Positions 16,688 through 25,054 of a DNA stretch of 59,694 bases are shown here, one piece after another. The DNA is from Ruminococcus sp. (GTDB lineage Bacteria; Bacillota; Clostridia; Oscillospirales; Ruminococcaceae). Within the stretch, counting starts at the first letter, position 1; each line of letters opens with the position of its first letter. The stretch covers positions 1-59,694 of the forward strand of contig JAFXSC010000009.1 of the NCBI GenBank assembly GCA_017525915.1, given 5' to 3'. A program made the translations under genes and the position numbers. Under the pieces are notes generated by a model, which worked only from the letters and a program-made list of their open reading frames with translations, was not told where the DNA came from and made no database searches.

Positions 16688-17856
16688 TGGCACAGTGGAA
16701 AGAAAACGGAAAACTTAAATTGATGATAATAGTAGGTACAAGACCTGAGATAATTCGTCTTGCAGCAGTCATCAAAAAGTGCCGCAAATACTTTGATACA
16801 CTCCTTGTTCACACCGGACAGAATTATGACTACAACCTGAATGGCGTGTTCTTCAAGGACCTAGGTCTTGTTGATCCTGAACTTTATCTCGATGCTGTTG
16901 GTAATGATCTCGGTGAGACAATGGGAAACATTATCTCTGCAAGTTACAAGGCAATGGCAGAACTGAAGCCTGATGCTGTTCTTGTTCTCGGTGATACAAA
17001 CTCATGCCTTTCTGTTATCGGTGCAAAGCGTCTGCATATCCCGATTTTTCACATGGAAGCCGGAAACCGCTGCAAAGACGAGTGTCTGCCGGAAGAGACT
17101 AATCGTAGAATCGTAGACATTATTTCCGATGTTAACATGGCTTATTCAGAACACGCAAGAAGATATCTTGCTGACTGCGGACTGCCGAAGGAGCGCACCT
17201 ATGTAACTGGTTCTCCTATGGCGGAGGTGCTGACTGAAAATCTTGATGCTATCAAGGCTTCAGATGTTCATTCCCGACTTGGACTTGAAAAAGGAAAATA
17301 TATCCTTCTCTCGGCTCACCGTGAGGAAAACATCGACACTGAGAAGAATTTCACAAGCCTGTTTACTGCGATAAACCAGATGGCTGAGAAGTATGATATG
17401 CCGATACTCTACAGCTGCCATCCACGTTCAAAAAAGCGTCTTGAAGCATCTGGCTTTAAGCTCGACAGCCGTGTCATACAGCATGAACCACTCGGCTTCC
17501 ATGATTATAACTGCTTACAGATGAATGCCTTTGCAGTTGTTTCTGATTCTGGAACGCTTCCGGAAGAAAGCAGTTTCTTTACGTCTATAGGACACCCTAT
17601 CCCTGCAATTTGTATAAGAACATCGACTGAGCGCCCTGAGGCGCTCGATAAGGCTTGTTTTATTCTTTCTGGCATTGATACTAAAGGGCTGCTCCAGGCT
17701 GTAGATACTGCTGTTGAAATGGTAAAGGAAGAAAAGAACGGCGGAGCAATTCCCGTTCCTGACTATACAGATATCAATGTGTCTGATAAGGTCGTAAAGA
17801 TCATTCAGAGCTATGTTGGCGTAGTAAACAAAATGGTTTGGAGAAAAGATATATGA
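16687..17856 (+). CDS. capG: UDP-N-acetyl sugar 2-epimerase (CapG/FnlC)
   Basis: This non-hydrolysing 2-epimerase of 389 residues has GTRPEIIRL at the N-terminus and HTGQNYD. The catalytic acidic/His region includes GDTNS, HMEAGNRC and EETNRRIVD. LSAHREEN and DSGTLPEESS complete the UDP site. Placed between capE and capF, it should do the last step to UDP-L-FucNAc and not a ManNAc reaction (inference from neighbours). The start ATG shares one base with the capE stop, and the end overlaps capF by 4 bases. Confidence 0.92.
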   Translation: MAQWKENGKLKLMIIVGTRPEIIRLAAVIKKCRKYFDTLLVHTGQNYDYNLNGVFFKDLGLVDPELYLDAVGNDLGETMGNIISASYKAMAELKPDAVLVLGDTNSCLSVIGAKRLHIPIFHMEAGNRCKDECLPEETNRRIVDIISDVNMAYSEHARRYLADCGLPKERTYVTGSPMAEVLTENLDAIKASDVHSRLGLEKGKYILLSAHREENIDTEKNFTSLFTAINQMAEKYDMPILYSCHPRSKKRLEASGFKLDSRVIQHEPLGFHDYNCLQMNAFAVVSDSGTLPEESSFFTSIGHPIPAICIRTSTERPEALDKACFILSGIDTKGLLQAVDTAVEMVKEEKNGGAIPVPDYTDINVSDKVVKIIQSYVGVVNKMVWRKDI

Positions 17857-19055
17857 ATATTCTTGTAACAGGAGCAAAAGGTTTCGCAGGCAGAAATCTT
17901 GTCGAGAATCTGAAAAATATCCGTGACGGTAAGAATAAGACAAGACCAAATATCACAATTGAAGAGATATACGAGTACGATATAGACTCTACGCCTGAGG
18001 AACTCGATAAATTCTGCTCAAAGGCTGATTTTGTTTTCAATCTTGCAGGTGTGAACCGCCCTACCGATCCTGCTGATTTCAAAAAGGGAAACCGTGACTT
18101 TGCTGAGACACTGCTTGAAACATTAAAGAAGCATAACAGCAAAGCACCTGTAATGGTTTCGTCTTCTATACAGGCTACTCTTGCTGGACGTTTCGGTACT
18201 TCAGAGTACGGACTTTCAAAGCGTGCTGGTGAAGAACTCTTCTTTCAGTATGGTGAAGAAACCGGAAACCGTGTCATGGTATATAGGTTCCCGAATCTAG
18301 TCGGAAAGTGGGTACGCCCTAATTACAATTCTGCTGTTGGCACATTCTGCAATAACATAGCCAACGATCTGCCAATCACAGTGAATGACCCGAGCGTTGA
18401 ACTTGAGATGCTTTTCATTGATGATCTTGTTGAGGAAATGTTCGATGCTATTGAGGGCAAGGAGCATCACTGCGAATTTGACGGTGTAAATGCAGTTTTG
18501 CGTGATGACGGAAGATACTGCTATGCACCTGTGACACATAAGGCTACACTTGGTCGTATCGTGGAGCTTCTCAATATCTTCCATGATCAGCCTAAGACAC
18601 TTGTTATGCCTGAGATTCCCGATGGCAGCTTTGAGAAGAAACTGTATTCGATGTATCTTTCCTATCTTCCCAAAGAGAAGACTATCTTTGATTTAAAGAT
18701 GAACTGTGATGACAGAGGTAGCTTCACTGAACTTCTTAAAACTGCTAACTGTGGTCAGTTCTCTGTAAATATCAGCAAACCTGGTATTACTAAGGGACAG
18801 CATTGGCATAACAGCAAGTGGGAGTTCTTCATTGTGGTTTCCGGTCACGGACTGATTCAGGAGCGCAAGATCGGAACTGATGAAGTTATTGAGTTTGAAG
18901 TGAGCGGAGACAAGATCCAGGCAGTTCATATGCTTCCTGGCTATACTCACAACATCATCAACTTGTCCGAGACAGAGAATTTGGTAACTGTCATGTGGGC
19001 AAACGAGCAATTTGACCCTAATCATCCGGATACTTTCTTTGAAGCGGTCAAGTAG
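17853..19055 (+). CDS. capF: Bifunctional epimerase/reductase CapF (FnlB)
   Basis: This 400-residue protein makes UDP-L-talosamine-type intermediates on the way to UDP-L-FucNAc. The N-terminal SDR domain (1-270) opens NILVTGAKGFAG and has SSIQATLAG with the Tyr/Lys pair near EYGLSKRAGE. The C-terminal cupin (about 280-395) carries metal ligands in GQHWHNSKWEFF and a later His in GYTHNII, as in S. aureus CapF. The start ATG 17853 overlaps the capG stop; a TTG at 17838 is less likely. It is slightly longer than S. aureus CapF. Confidence 0.93.
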   Translation: MNILVTGAKGFAGRNLVENLKNIRDGKNKTRPNITIEEIYEYDIDSTPEELDKFCSKADFVFNLAGVNRPTDPADFKKGNRDFAETLLETLKKHNSKAPVMVSSSIQATLAGRFGTSEYGLSKRAGEELFFQYGEETGNRVMVYRFPNLVGKWVRPNYNSAVGTFCNNIANDLPITVNDPSVELEMLFIDDLVEEMFDAIEGKEHHCEFDGVNAVLRDDGRYCYAPVTHKATLGRIVELLNIFHDQPKTLVMPEIPDGSFEKKLYSMYLSYLPKEKTIFDLKMNCDDRGSFTELLKTANCGQFSVNISKPGITKGQHWHNSKWEFFIVVSGHGLIQERKIGTDEVIEFEVSGDKIQAVHMLPGYTHNIINLSETENLVTVMWANEQFDPNHPDTFFEAVK

Positions 19056-19275
19056 TCTATTGCTAAGCGATTACATATTATGTTTGGGATAACAAAAAGC
19101 TGTTGATTATGGATATAGTGGCTATATTATGTCATTTGAGAGTGCCGAATGAATGACTCAATAAGGATTAAATAGTGATAGCTTTAATTATTCAATGACG
19201 CGAAATTATTTGTGAATATGTAGTTAATAGCTAAGTTCGATTGGTTTATTTCATCGTATGAAAAGGAGAACACAA

Positions 19276-20370
19276 GTGAGTATAGAAAAGAAAGCTATAA
19301 AAATCACAGTTATTGGCGGTGGCAATATTGGCACACAGTTTGCGTGTATGTGTGCTGCTAAGGGGTATAATGTCAACGTTTTTTGTTCAAAAGCCAAACA
19401 ATTTAGTGATGAGATTGAAATTGTAAACGAGTTTGAAGAGATAACGTGTGGAAAGATTAGTCTTGTTACTTCTAATCTTAAAGAAGCAATTAATGGATGT
19501 CAGATTGTTTTAGTTACATATCCTGCTTTCAAATTAGCTGAAATTGCAGATAAGATGTTTCCTTTTATAGAAAATGGAATGTGTATTTGTGTTATTCCTG
19601 GTACAGGCGGGGCTGAATTTACATTTAGAAAATGTATACAGGCTGGTGCAACTTTGCTTGGTTTACAGAGAGTTCCTTCTGTTGCAAGACTTGAACAATA
19701 TGGAAAGCGTGTAAGATGTGAAGGACTACGAAAAGAACTCTTTATTGCATCTGTTCCATCTGTAAATGCAGAACAGTATTGTTCTTTTTTTGAAAGTTTA
19801 TGGGATATTCCATGCAAGCCATTACCTAATTATCTGAACGTCACTCTTACTCCAAGTAACCCGATCCTTCATACAACAAGACTAAAAACACTATTTGAAG
19901 ATTACAAAACGGGAGTATTTTATGAGAATAATCCTTTGTTTTATGGTGATTGGAGTGACAAGTCATCTGAGTTGCTGCTTACTTGTGATGATGAACTTCA
20001 AAAAATTTGTCATAAACTTGATAAAATGGATTTAACTTATGTGCGTTCTTTGAAAATTCATTATGAAAGCGAAACTGTACAAGCCATGACACAGAAAATC
20101 AGCACTATAAAAAGTTTGCATGATCTTTGTTCGCCAATGATAAAAACTGATAAAGGATGGTTACCAGATTTCAGTTCTCGATACTTTACTGCCGATTTCC
20201 CATTTGGTCTAGCGATAATTGAGGAATTTGCCAATATAGTAGGTATTGACGTTCCTAATATTCATGAAACATTTGAGTGGTATAAACGAGTCTCAGGTGA
20301 TTATCATTATCTTAAACTATCGGAATTTGGCTTGAATACACTTGATGATATTTATACCTTATATAGTTGA
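19276..20370 (+). CDS. Octopine/nopaline dehydrogenase family protein
   Basis: This 364-residue protein shows a Rossmann N-terminus (ITVIGGGNIGTQFAC) and the C-terminal opine dehydrogenase domain. The domain is marked by LTPSNPILHTTRL, with the catalytic-type His, and by FTADFPFGLAIIEEFA. The family joins an amino acid to an alpha-keto acid reductively, using NAD(P)H. Inside a glycan locus it may make an opine-like substituent (for example a carboxyethyl amino acid) for the polymer, but the substrate is unknown. I prefer GTG 19276, with AAGGAG 7 bases upstream, over the ATG at 19258, which sits before that site. AT-rich, unlike both neighbours. The gap 19056-19257 shows no gene. Confidence 0.8.
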   Translation: MSIEKKAIKITVIGGGNIGTQFACMCAAKGYNVNVFCSKAKQFSDEIEIVNEFEEITCGKISLVTSNLKEAINGCQIVLVTYPAFKLAEIADKMFPFIENGMCICVIPGTGGAEFTFRKCIQAGATLLGLQRVPSVARLEQYGKRVRCEGLRKELFIASVPSVNAEQYCSFFESLWDIPCKPLPNYLNVTLTPSNPILHTTRLKTLFEDYKTGVFYENNPLFYGDWSDKSSELLLTCDDELQKICHKLDKMDLTYVRSLKIHYESETVQAMTQKISTIKSLHDLCSPMIKTDKGWLPDFSSRYFTADFPFGLAIIEEFANIVGIDVPNIHETFEWYKRVSGDYHYLKLSEFGLNTLDDIYTLYS

Positions 20371-20420
20371 ATGTTTGAAGCCCTAAGCAATTAATGTATA
20401 TTATAGAAAAGAGGATAATT

Positions 20421-21554
20421 ATGGATTCGATTAAAAGAAATGTTTTGCTTAATCCCGGTCCCTCGACCACTACTGATACCGTAAAATATGCTCAGGTAGT
20501 CCCCGATATCTGTCCGCGTGAGAAGGACTTCGGCGGACTTATGAAGGGGCTGCGCGAGGATCTCGTAAAGATCGTTCATGGTGACCTTGACAAGTACACT
20601 TCCGTGCTTTTCTGCGGAAGCGGCACGATAAACATTGACGTCTGCATCAACTCGCTTCTGCCCGAGGGCAAGAAGATACTCGTTGTGGATAACGGAGCTT
20701 ACAGCACAAGAGCCGTTGAGGTCTGCCAGTTTTACGGACTTCCCCACATCGACCTGAAATTCCCCGTTGACGAGCGTCCCGACCTCGCAGTCGTTGAGAA
20801 AACTCTCAAGGAGAATCCGGATATTGCCCTCGTTCACACTACCCACAACGAGACCGGTACCGGTATCCTCAATCCTATCCGCGAGATAGGCGCACTCGCT
20901 CACAAGTACGGCGCTGTGTTCACGGTCGATACGACTTCGACATACGCTATGCGTCCTATCGACATCGAGAAGGACAACATCGACTTCTGTATGGCTTCTG
21001 CTCAGAAGGGTCTCATGGCTTTTACGGGACTTTCCTTTGTGGTCGGCAACAGGGCTATAATCGAGAAGTCAAAGGACTACCCCAAGCGTTCCTACTACTG
21101 CAATCTCTGGCTCCAGTACGACTTCTTCGAGCGCACCGGCGAGATGCACTTCACTCCACCTGTACAGACTATCTATTCCACAATTCAGGCTCTCAAGGAA
21201 TACTGGGCTGAGGGCGAGCAGGCTAAATGGGCACGTCATACCCGCGTTTTCAACGCTATCAACAAGGGGCTGGACGAGCTCGGCTTCCGTCAGGTGATAA
21301 AGCCTGAGTGGAGGACAGGTCTTGTATCGTCCGCTATTTACCCCGATGACCCTAACTGGAGCTTCGAGGTTGTTCACGACTACTGCTACGACCGTGGATT
21401 CACTATCTATCCCGGCAAGATTTCCACTACAAATACATTCAGACTTTGCGCTCTCGGAGCTATCGACGAGGCAGATATCGTGGACTTCTTCAAGGTCTTC
21501 CGCGAGGCTCTTGAAACAACAGGCGTACAGATACCCGTAAAATACAACGACTGA
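20421..21554 (+). CDS. phnW: 2-aminoethylphosphonate-pyruvate transaminase (AepZ/PhnW type)
   Basis: This PLP-dependent class V aminotransferase has 377 residues. It begins LLNPGPSTTTD and has the cofactor region THNETGTG (about 141-148). The PLP lysine is Lys196 in ASAQKGLMAF. PhnW often acts in AEP breakdown, but next to PEP mutase and phosphonopyruvate decarboxylase it should run toward synthesis, turning phosphonoacetaldehyde into AEP. Bacteroides fragilis aepXYZ of the polysaccharide B locus is the known parallel. ATG 20421 follows GAGGA by 6 bases. The gene is GC-richer than the preceding one. Confidence 0.92.
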   Translation: MDSIKRNVLLNPGPSTTTDTVKYAQVVPDICPREKDFGGLMKGLREDLVKIVHGDLDKYTSVLFCGSGTINIDVCINSLLPEGKKILVVDNGAYSTRAVEVCQFYGLPHIDLKFPVDERPDLAVVEKTLKENPDIALVHTTHNETGTGILNPIREIGALAHKYGAVFTVDTTSTYAMRPIDIEKDNIDFCMASAQKGLMAFTGLSFVVGNRAIIEKSKDYPKRSYYCNLWLQYDFFERTGEMHFTPPVQTIYSTIQALKEYWAEGEQAKWARHTRVFNAINKGLDELGFRQVIKPEWRTGLVSSAIYPDDPNWSFEVVHDYCYDRGFTIYPGKISTTNTFRLCALGAIDEADIVDFFKVFREALETTGVQIPVKYND

Positions 21555-21578
21555 AAACACTTCAAGGAGAATTGAAAA

Positions 21579-22874
21579 ATGAAGACTGTATACACCTGCT
21601 TCTGCACTGATATCATACACGAGGGACACCTCAACATCATCAAAAACGCAAGAAAATATGGAAAGGTCGTTGTCGGCGCTCTCTGCGACAAGGAGCTCAT
21701 ACGCTTCAACAAGTTCCCGACGATACCGCTTGAGGACAGGATAAAGCTCTATCTCGGCCTCGAGGGAGTTGACGAGGTCATCGTCCAGAACGACGCTATG
21801 TACAACGATATCATCGACGACCTCCGTCCGGACTACATCGTCCACGGTGACAACTGGAAAGAGGGTGCTGAATCATCTATCCGCGCAAACGTCATCAAGC
21901 GCCTTTCCGAGTACGGCGGCGAGGTCGTTGACGTCCCCTACACCTACAATCCTGCCGTAAAGAAGATAGACCGTCAGCTCAAGGAAAAACTTGCAATGCC
22001 GGAATACCGCCGCAAGCGTCTCCGCCAGCTTATAGACATCTGCCCTATCGTAAAAACTATCGAGGCTCACAGCGGTCTCACCGGTCTCATCGCTGAAAAG
22101 ACAGTCGTTGAGCATGAGGGCAAGCTCGACCAGTTCGACGCAATGTGGGTAAGCTCCCTCTGTGATTCGACCGCAAAGGGCAAGCCCGATATCGAGCTCG
22201 TCGACATGACGAGCCGTTTCCGCACAATTGACGATATCATGGAAGTCACCACGAAGCCGATCATCTTTGACGGTGATACAGGCGGACTTACCGAGCACTT
22301 TGTATATACCGTCCGCTCCCTCGAAAGAATGGGCGTAAGCGCTATAATCATCGAAGACAAGAAGGGTCTGAAGAAGAACTCACTGTTCGGAACTGAAGTC
22401 AAGCAGACACAGGCTACTATCGAGGAGATGAGTGCGAAGATCGCTGCCGGAAAGGAAGCTCAGCTCACCGATGACTTCATGATAATCGCCCGTATCGAGA
22501 GCCTTATCCTCGAACAGGGCATGGAAGATGCTCTCGCAAGAGCCTTCGCATTCGTTGAAGCCGGTGCGGACGGTATAATGATACACAGCCGCAAGAAGGA
22601 TCCTGCCGAGATAGTTGAATTCTGTGACAAATTCCGCGAAAAGGACAAGACTACACCTATCGTAGTTGTTCCCTCTTCGTTCAACACCATCACCGAGGAC
22701 GAACTTGCTGCTCACGGCGTAAACATCGTCATCTACGCAAATCAGCTCACACGAAGCGCCTTCCCGGCAATGCAGAAGACCGCTGAGGATATCCTCCGCT
22801 ACCACCGCGCAAAGGAAGTTGACGACAGGCTCATGCCTATCAAGGAGATAATCACGCTCATTGACGAGCTTTAA
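21579..22874 (+). CDS. aepX: Nucleotidyltransferase-phosphoenolpyruvate mutase fusion
   Basis: Two enzymes are joined in 431 residues. Residues 1-135 are a cytidylyltransferase-like domain with the HEGH motif (14-17). Residues 150-431 are PEP mutase, with DGDTGG (231-236) and the mutase signature EDKKGLKKNS (259-268) that separates it from isocitrate-lyase relatives. PEP mutase makes phosphonopyruvate, the entry point to C-P compounds. The N-terminal domain probably activates the product AEP as CMP-AEP, the reaction known for PntC-type CTP:AEP cytidylyltransferases. An AAGGAG site precedes the ATG, and the decarboxylase gene follows directly. Confidence 0.93.
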   Translation: MKTVYTCFCTDIIHEGHLNIIKNARKYGKVVVGALCDKELIRFNKFPTIPLEDRIKLYLGLEGVDEVIVQNDAMYNDIIDDLRPDYIVHGDNWKEGAESSIRANVIKRLSEYGGEVVDVPYTYNPAVKKIDRQLKEKLAMPEYRRKRLRQLIDICPIVKTIEAHSGLTGLIAEKTVVEHEGKLDQFDAMWVSSLCDSTAKGKPDIELVDMTSRFRTIDDIMEVTTKPIIFDGDTGGLTEHFVYTVRSLERMGVSAIIIEDKKGLKKNSLFGTEVKQTQATIEEMSAKIAAGKEAQLTDDFMIIARIESLILEQGMEDALARAFAFVEAGADGIMIHSRKKDPAEIVEFCDKFREKDKTTPIVVVPSSFNTITEDELAAHGVNIVIYANQLTRSAFPAMQKTAEDILRYHRAKEVDDRLMPIKEIITLIDEL

Positions 22875-22884
22875 GGAGATAAAT

Positions 22885-24006
22885 ATGAAAGTCGAAAAAT
22901 TAGTTGAACTCATCGGTGCGGACTTCTTCACGGGAGTGCCGGATTCACAGCTCAAGGCCCTCTGCAACTACCTGATAAACACCTACGGAATTGACAAAAA
23001 ACATCATATCATCGCTGCTAACGAGGGCAACTGCACCGCTCTTGCCGCCGGCTATCACCTCGCTACCGGAAAAGTACCGGTAGTGTATATGCAGAATTCC
23101 GGCGAGGGAAATATCATCAATCCTGTTGCCTCACTGCTCAACGACAAGGTCTACGCTATCCCGATGCTTTTCATCGTCGGCTGGCGAGGCGAACCCGGTA
23201 TCCACGATGAACCGCAGCATATCTATCAGGGCGAGGTCACTGTGACTCTCCTTGCCGATATGGACATCGAGGTATTCATCATCAGCAAGGACACGACCGA
23301 TGATGAAGTTGCCGAAGCTATGTCAAAGTTCCGCAAGGCATTCGCGCAGGGCAAGCAGGCTGCTTTTGTTATCCGCAAGGGCGCTCTCACCTACGATGAA
23401 AAGGTCGTATACAAAAACGATAATACAATGGTGCGCGAGGAGATAATCCAGCACATCGCCATTGCTGCCGGAGAGGACCCGATAGTTTCCACGACAGGCA
23501 AGGCAAGCCGTGAGCTTTTCGAGACAAGAACTGCAAAGGGACAGTCCCACAAGTATGACTTCCTCACGGTCGGCTCTATGGGTCACAGCTCATCTATCGC
23601 CCTCGGTATCGCCATCAACAAGCCTCAGCAGAGGATATGGTGCGTTGACGGTGACGGCGCTGTTCTCATGCACATGGGCAGTATGGCAGTTCTCGGCGCA
23701 AACGCTCCGGAGAATTTGATCCACATCGTCATAAACAACGGCGCACACGAGACAGTCGGCGGTATGCCCACCGTTGCGGCAAAAACTGACCTTGTTGCAG
23801 TAGCCAAGGCCTGCGGCTACCCGAATGCGGTCTGCGCTGACAGCTTCGAAGCGCTCGACAGGGAGCTTGAAGCGGCAAAGAACAGACACGAGCTCAGCTT
23901 CATCGAGGTCAAGTGCTCCATAGGCGCACGCGATGACCTCGGACGTCCTACAACTACCGCCCTCGAAAACAAACAGAACTTCATGAACTACCTGAATACA
24001 CTGTAA
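22885..24006 (+). CDS. aepY: Phosphonopyruvate decarboxylase
   Basis: This thiamine-diphosphate enzyme of 373 residues turns phosphonopyruvate into phosphonoacetaldehyde, making the thermodynamically unfavourable PEP mutase step productive. The conserved Glu47 lies in ANEGNCTALAAG. The QNSGEGN motif follows near residue 70, and the TPP/Mg site is GDGAVLMHMG with a following NNGAHET. I chose ATG 22885 with AAGGAG 5 bases upstream; the frame remains open further back into the previous gene. It is the last gene of the glycan locus and is followed at once by a terminator. Confidence 0.94.
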   Translation: MKVEKLVELIGADFFTGVPDSQLKALCNYLINTYGIDKKHHIIAANEGNCTALAAGYHLATGKVPVVYMQNSGEGNIINPVASLLNDKVYAIPMLFIVGWRGEPGIHDEPQHIYQGEVTVTLLADMDIEVFIISKDTTDDEVAEAMSKFRKAFAQGKQAAFVIRKGALTYDEKVVYKNDNTMVREEIIQHIAIAAGEDPIVSTTGKASRELFETRTAKGQSHKYDFLTVGSMGHSSSIALGIAINKPQQRIWCVDGDGAVLMHMGSMAVLGANAPENLIHIVINNGAHETVGGMPTVAAKTDLVAVAKACGYPNAVCADSFEALDRELEAAKNRHELSFIEVKCSIGARDDLGRPTTTALENKQNFMNYLNTL

Positions 24007-24008
24007 TA

Positions 24009-24036
24009 AAAAGCTCCCCTTATGGGGAGCTTTTTT
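24009..24036 (+). terminator. Terminator of the glycan/phosphonate locus
   Basis: AAGCTCCCC (24011-24019) pairs with GGGGAGCTT (24024-24032), and six T residues follow. The A-rich left flank makes it work on both strands, serving the convergent mreB-like gene too. The same stem core recurs at 27779-27800 and 53735-53759. Confidence 0.9.
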
Positions 24037-25054
24037 ACCTGTACTTGTAGACTGTTGCGGACTCGAAGCCATCGAGGAGGGTAGTCATTCTTCCGAACGC
24101 CATACCTGTGCCCTTTGCGACGCAGTTGATAGAATCCTTTGCGATATTGCAGTTGATGCCAAGGGTACGCTTTATGAGCTGCGGAAGTCCTCCGAGCAGA
24201 GCGCCGCCGCCGGTCATGAGCAGACCGTTGTCGTAGATATCGCCGACGAGCTCCGGAGGTGCGTCCTCAAGCACCTTCCTGACAGCCTCCATGATAGCGA
24301 AGGTATCATCCTCGATAGCCTCGAAAAGCTCGGTCTCACTGAGAAGCACCTGTGCAGGAAGTCCTTTCAGCAGGCTCCTTCCCTTTACCATGTAGGTCAT
24401 CTCTTCGCTCGGGTCGTAGAGGTTACAGAGCTCCATCTTCACTCTTTCGGCAGTACGCTCGCCGATGAGGAGCTTGAACTTGTTCTGCATATACTTCATT
24501 ATCGAGCGGTCAATGGCATTTCCGGCAGTCTTGATAGTATGCGATGTGACAACGCCGTTCATCGAAACTATCGCAACATCGGTCGTACCGCCGCCGATAT
24601 CGACTATCATATGTCCCTTCGCCTTGGTGATATTCACGCCTGCTCCTATCATCGCCGCGATTGGCTCCTGAATGAGGTAGACCTGCCGTGAACCGGCGCT
24701 CTTTGCGGCATCGACCACCGCACGGCTCTCGATGTCGGTGATGAATGATGGAACGCATATAACGATGCGCGGCTTAAGCAGCTGATGCCCTGTGACTTTG
24801 AGTATGAATTCGCGTATCATGCTGTGCGCGAGATCATCGTCGGAGATGACGCCCTCGCTTATGGGGCGGACTACCGCGATATAGTCGGGGTTCTTGCCTA
24901 TCATGTCGTAGGCTTCCTTGCCGACCGCAAGCACGCGCTCCGTCCTTATATTGTAGGCAATGACCGACGGCTCACTGAGCACGACGCCTTTATTGCCCAT
25001 AGTCATTACTATATTCGAGGTACCGAGGTCGATACCGATATCTGTATTAGCCAT
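24035..25054 (-). CDS. mreB: Rod shape-determining protein MreB/Mbl
   Basis: This bacterial actin of 339 residues polymerises under the membrane and guides cell-wall synthesis. It has the phosphate-1 motif DLGTSN, phosphate-2 DIGGGTTDVAI and the adenosine motif TGGGALLGGL. There is no mreC/mreD beside it, so it is more likely a second MreB/Mbl-type copy (inference). Its ATG lies inside the last codons of the upstream helicase gene (8-base overlap) with AAAGGA in front, so it is translationally coupled to a DNA helicase, which is an odd pairing. Confidence 0.93.
   Translation of the reverse strand: MANTDIGIDLGTSNIVMTMGNKGVVLSEPSVIAYNIRTERVLAVGKEAYDMIGKNPDYIAVVRPISEGVISDDDLAHSMIREFILKVTGHQLLKPRIVICVPSFITDIESRAVVDAAKSAGSRQVYLIQEPIAAMIGAGVNITKAKGHMIVDIGGGTTDVAIVSMNGVVTSHTIKTAGNAIDRSIMKYMQNKFKLLIGERTAERVKMELCNLYDPSEEMTYMVKGRSLLKGLPAQVLLSETELFEAIEDDTFAIMEAVRKVLEDAPPELVGDIYDNGLLMTGGGALLGGLPQLIKRTLGINCNIAKDSINCVAKGTGMAFGRMTTLLDGFESATVYKYR

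Noticed and set aside
19103-19130. Possible promoter before the opine dehydrogenase gene
   Set aside because: TTGATT and TATTAT at 16 bases match poorly, and in AT-rich DNA such matches are common.
21069-21845. 258-residue minus-strand ORF opposite the transaminase and PEP mutase genes
   Set aside because: It lies antisense to two enzymes with clear active-site motifs and spans their junction; it is a codon-bias shadow.
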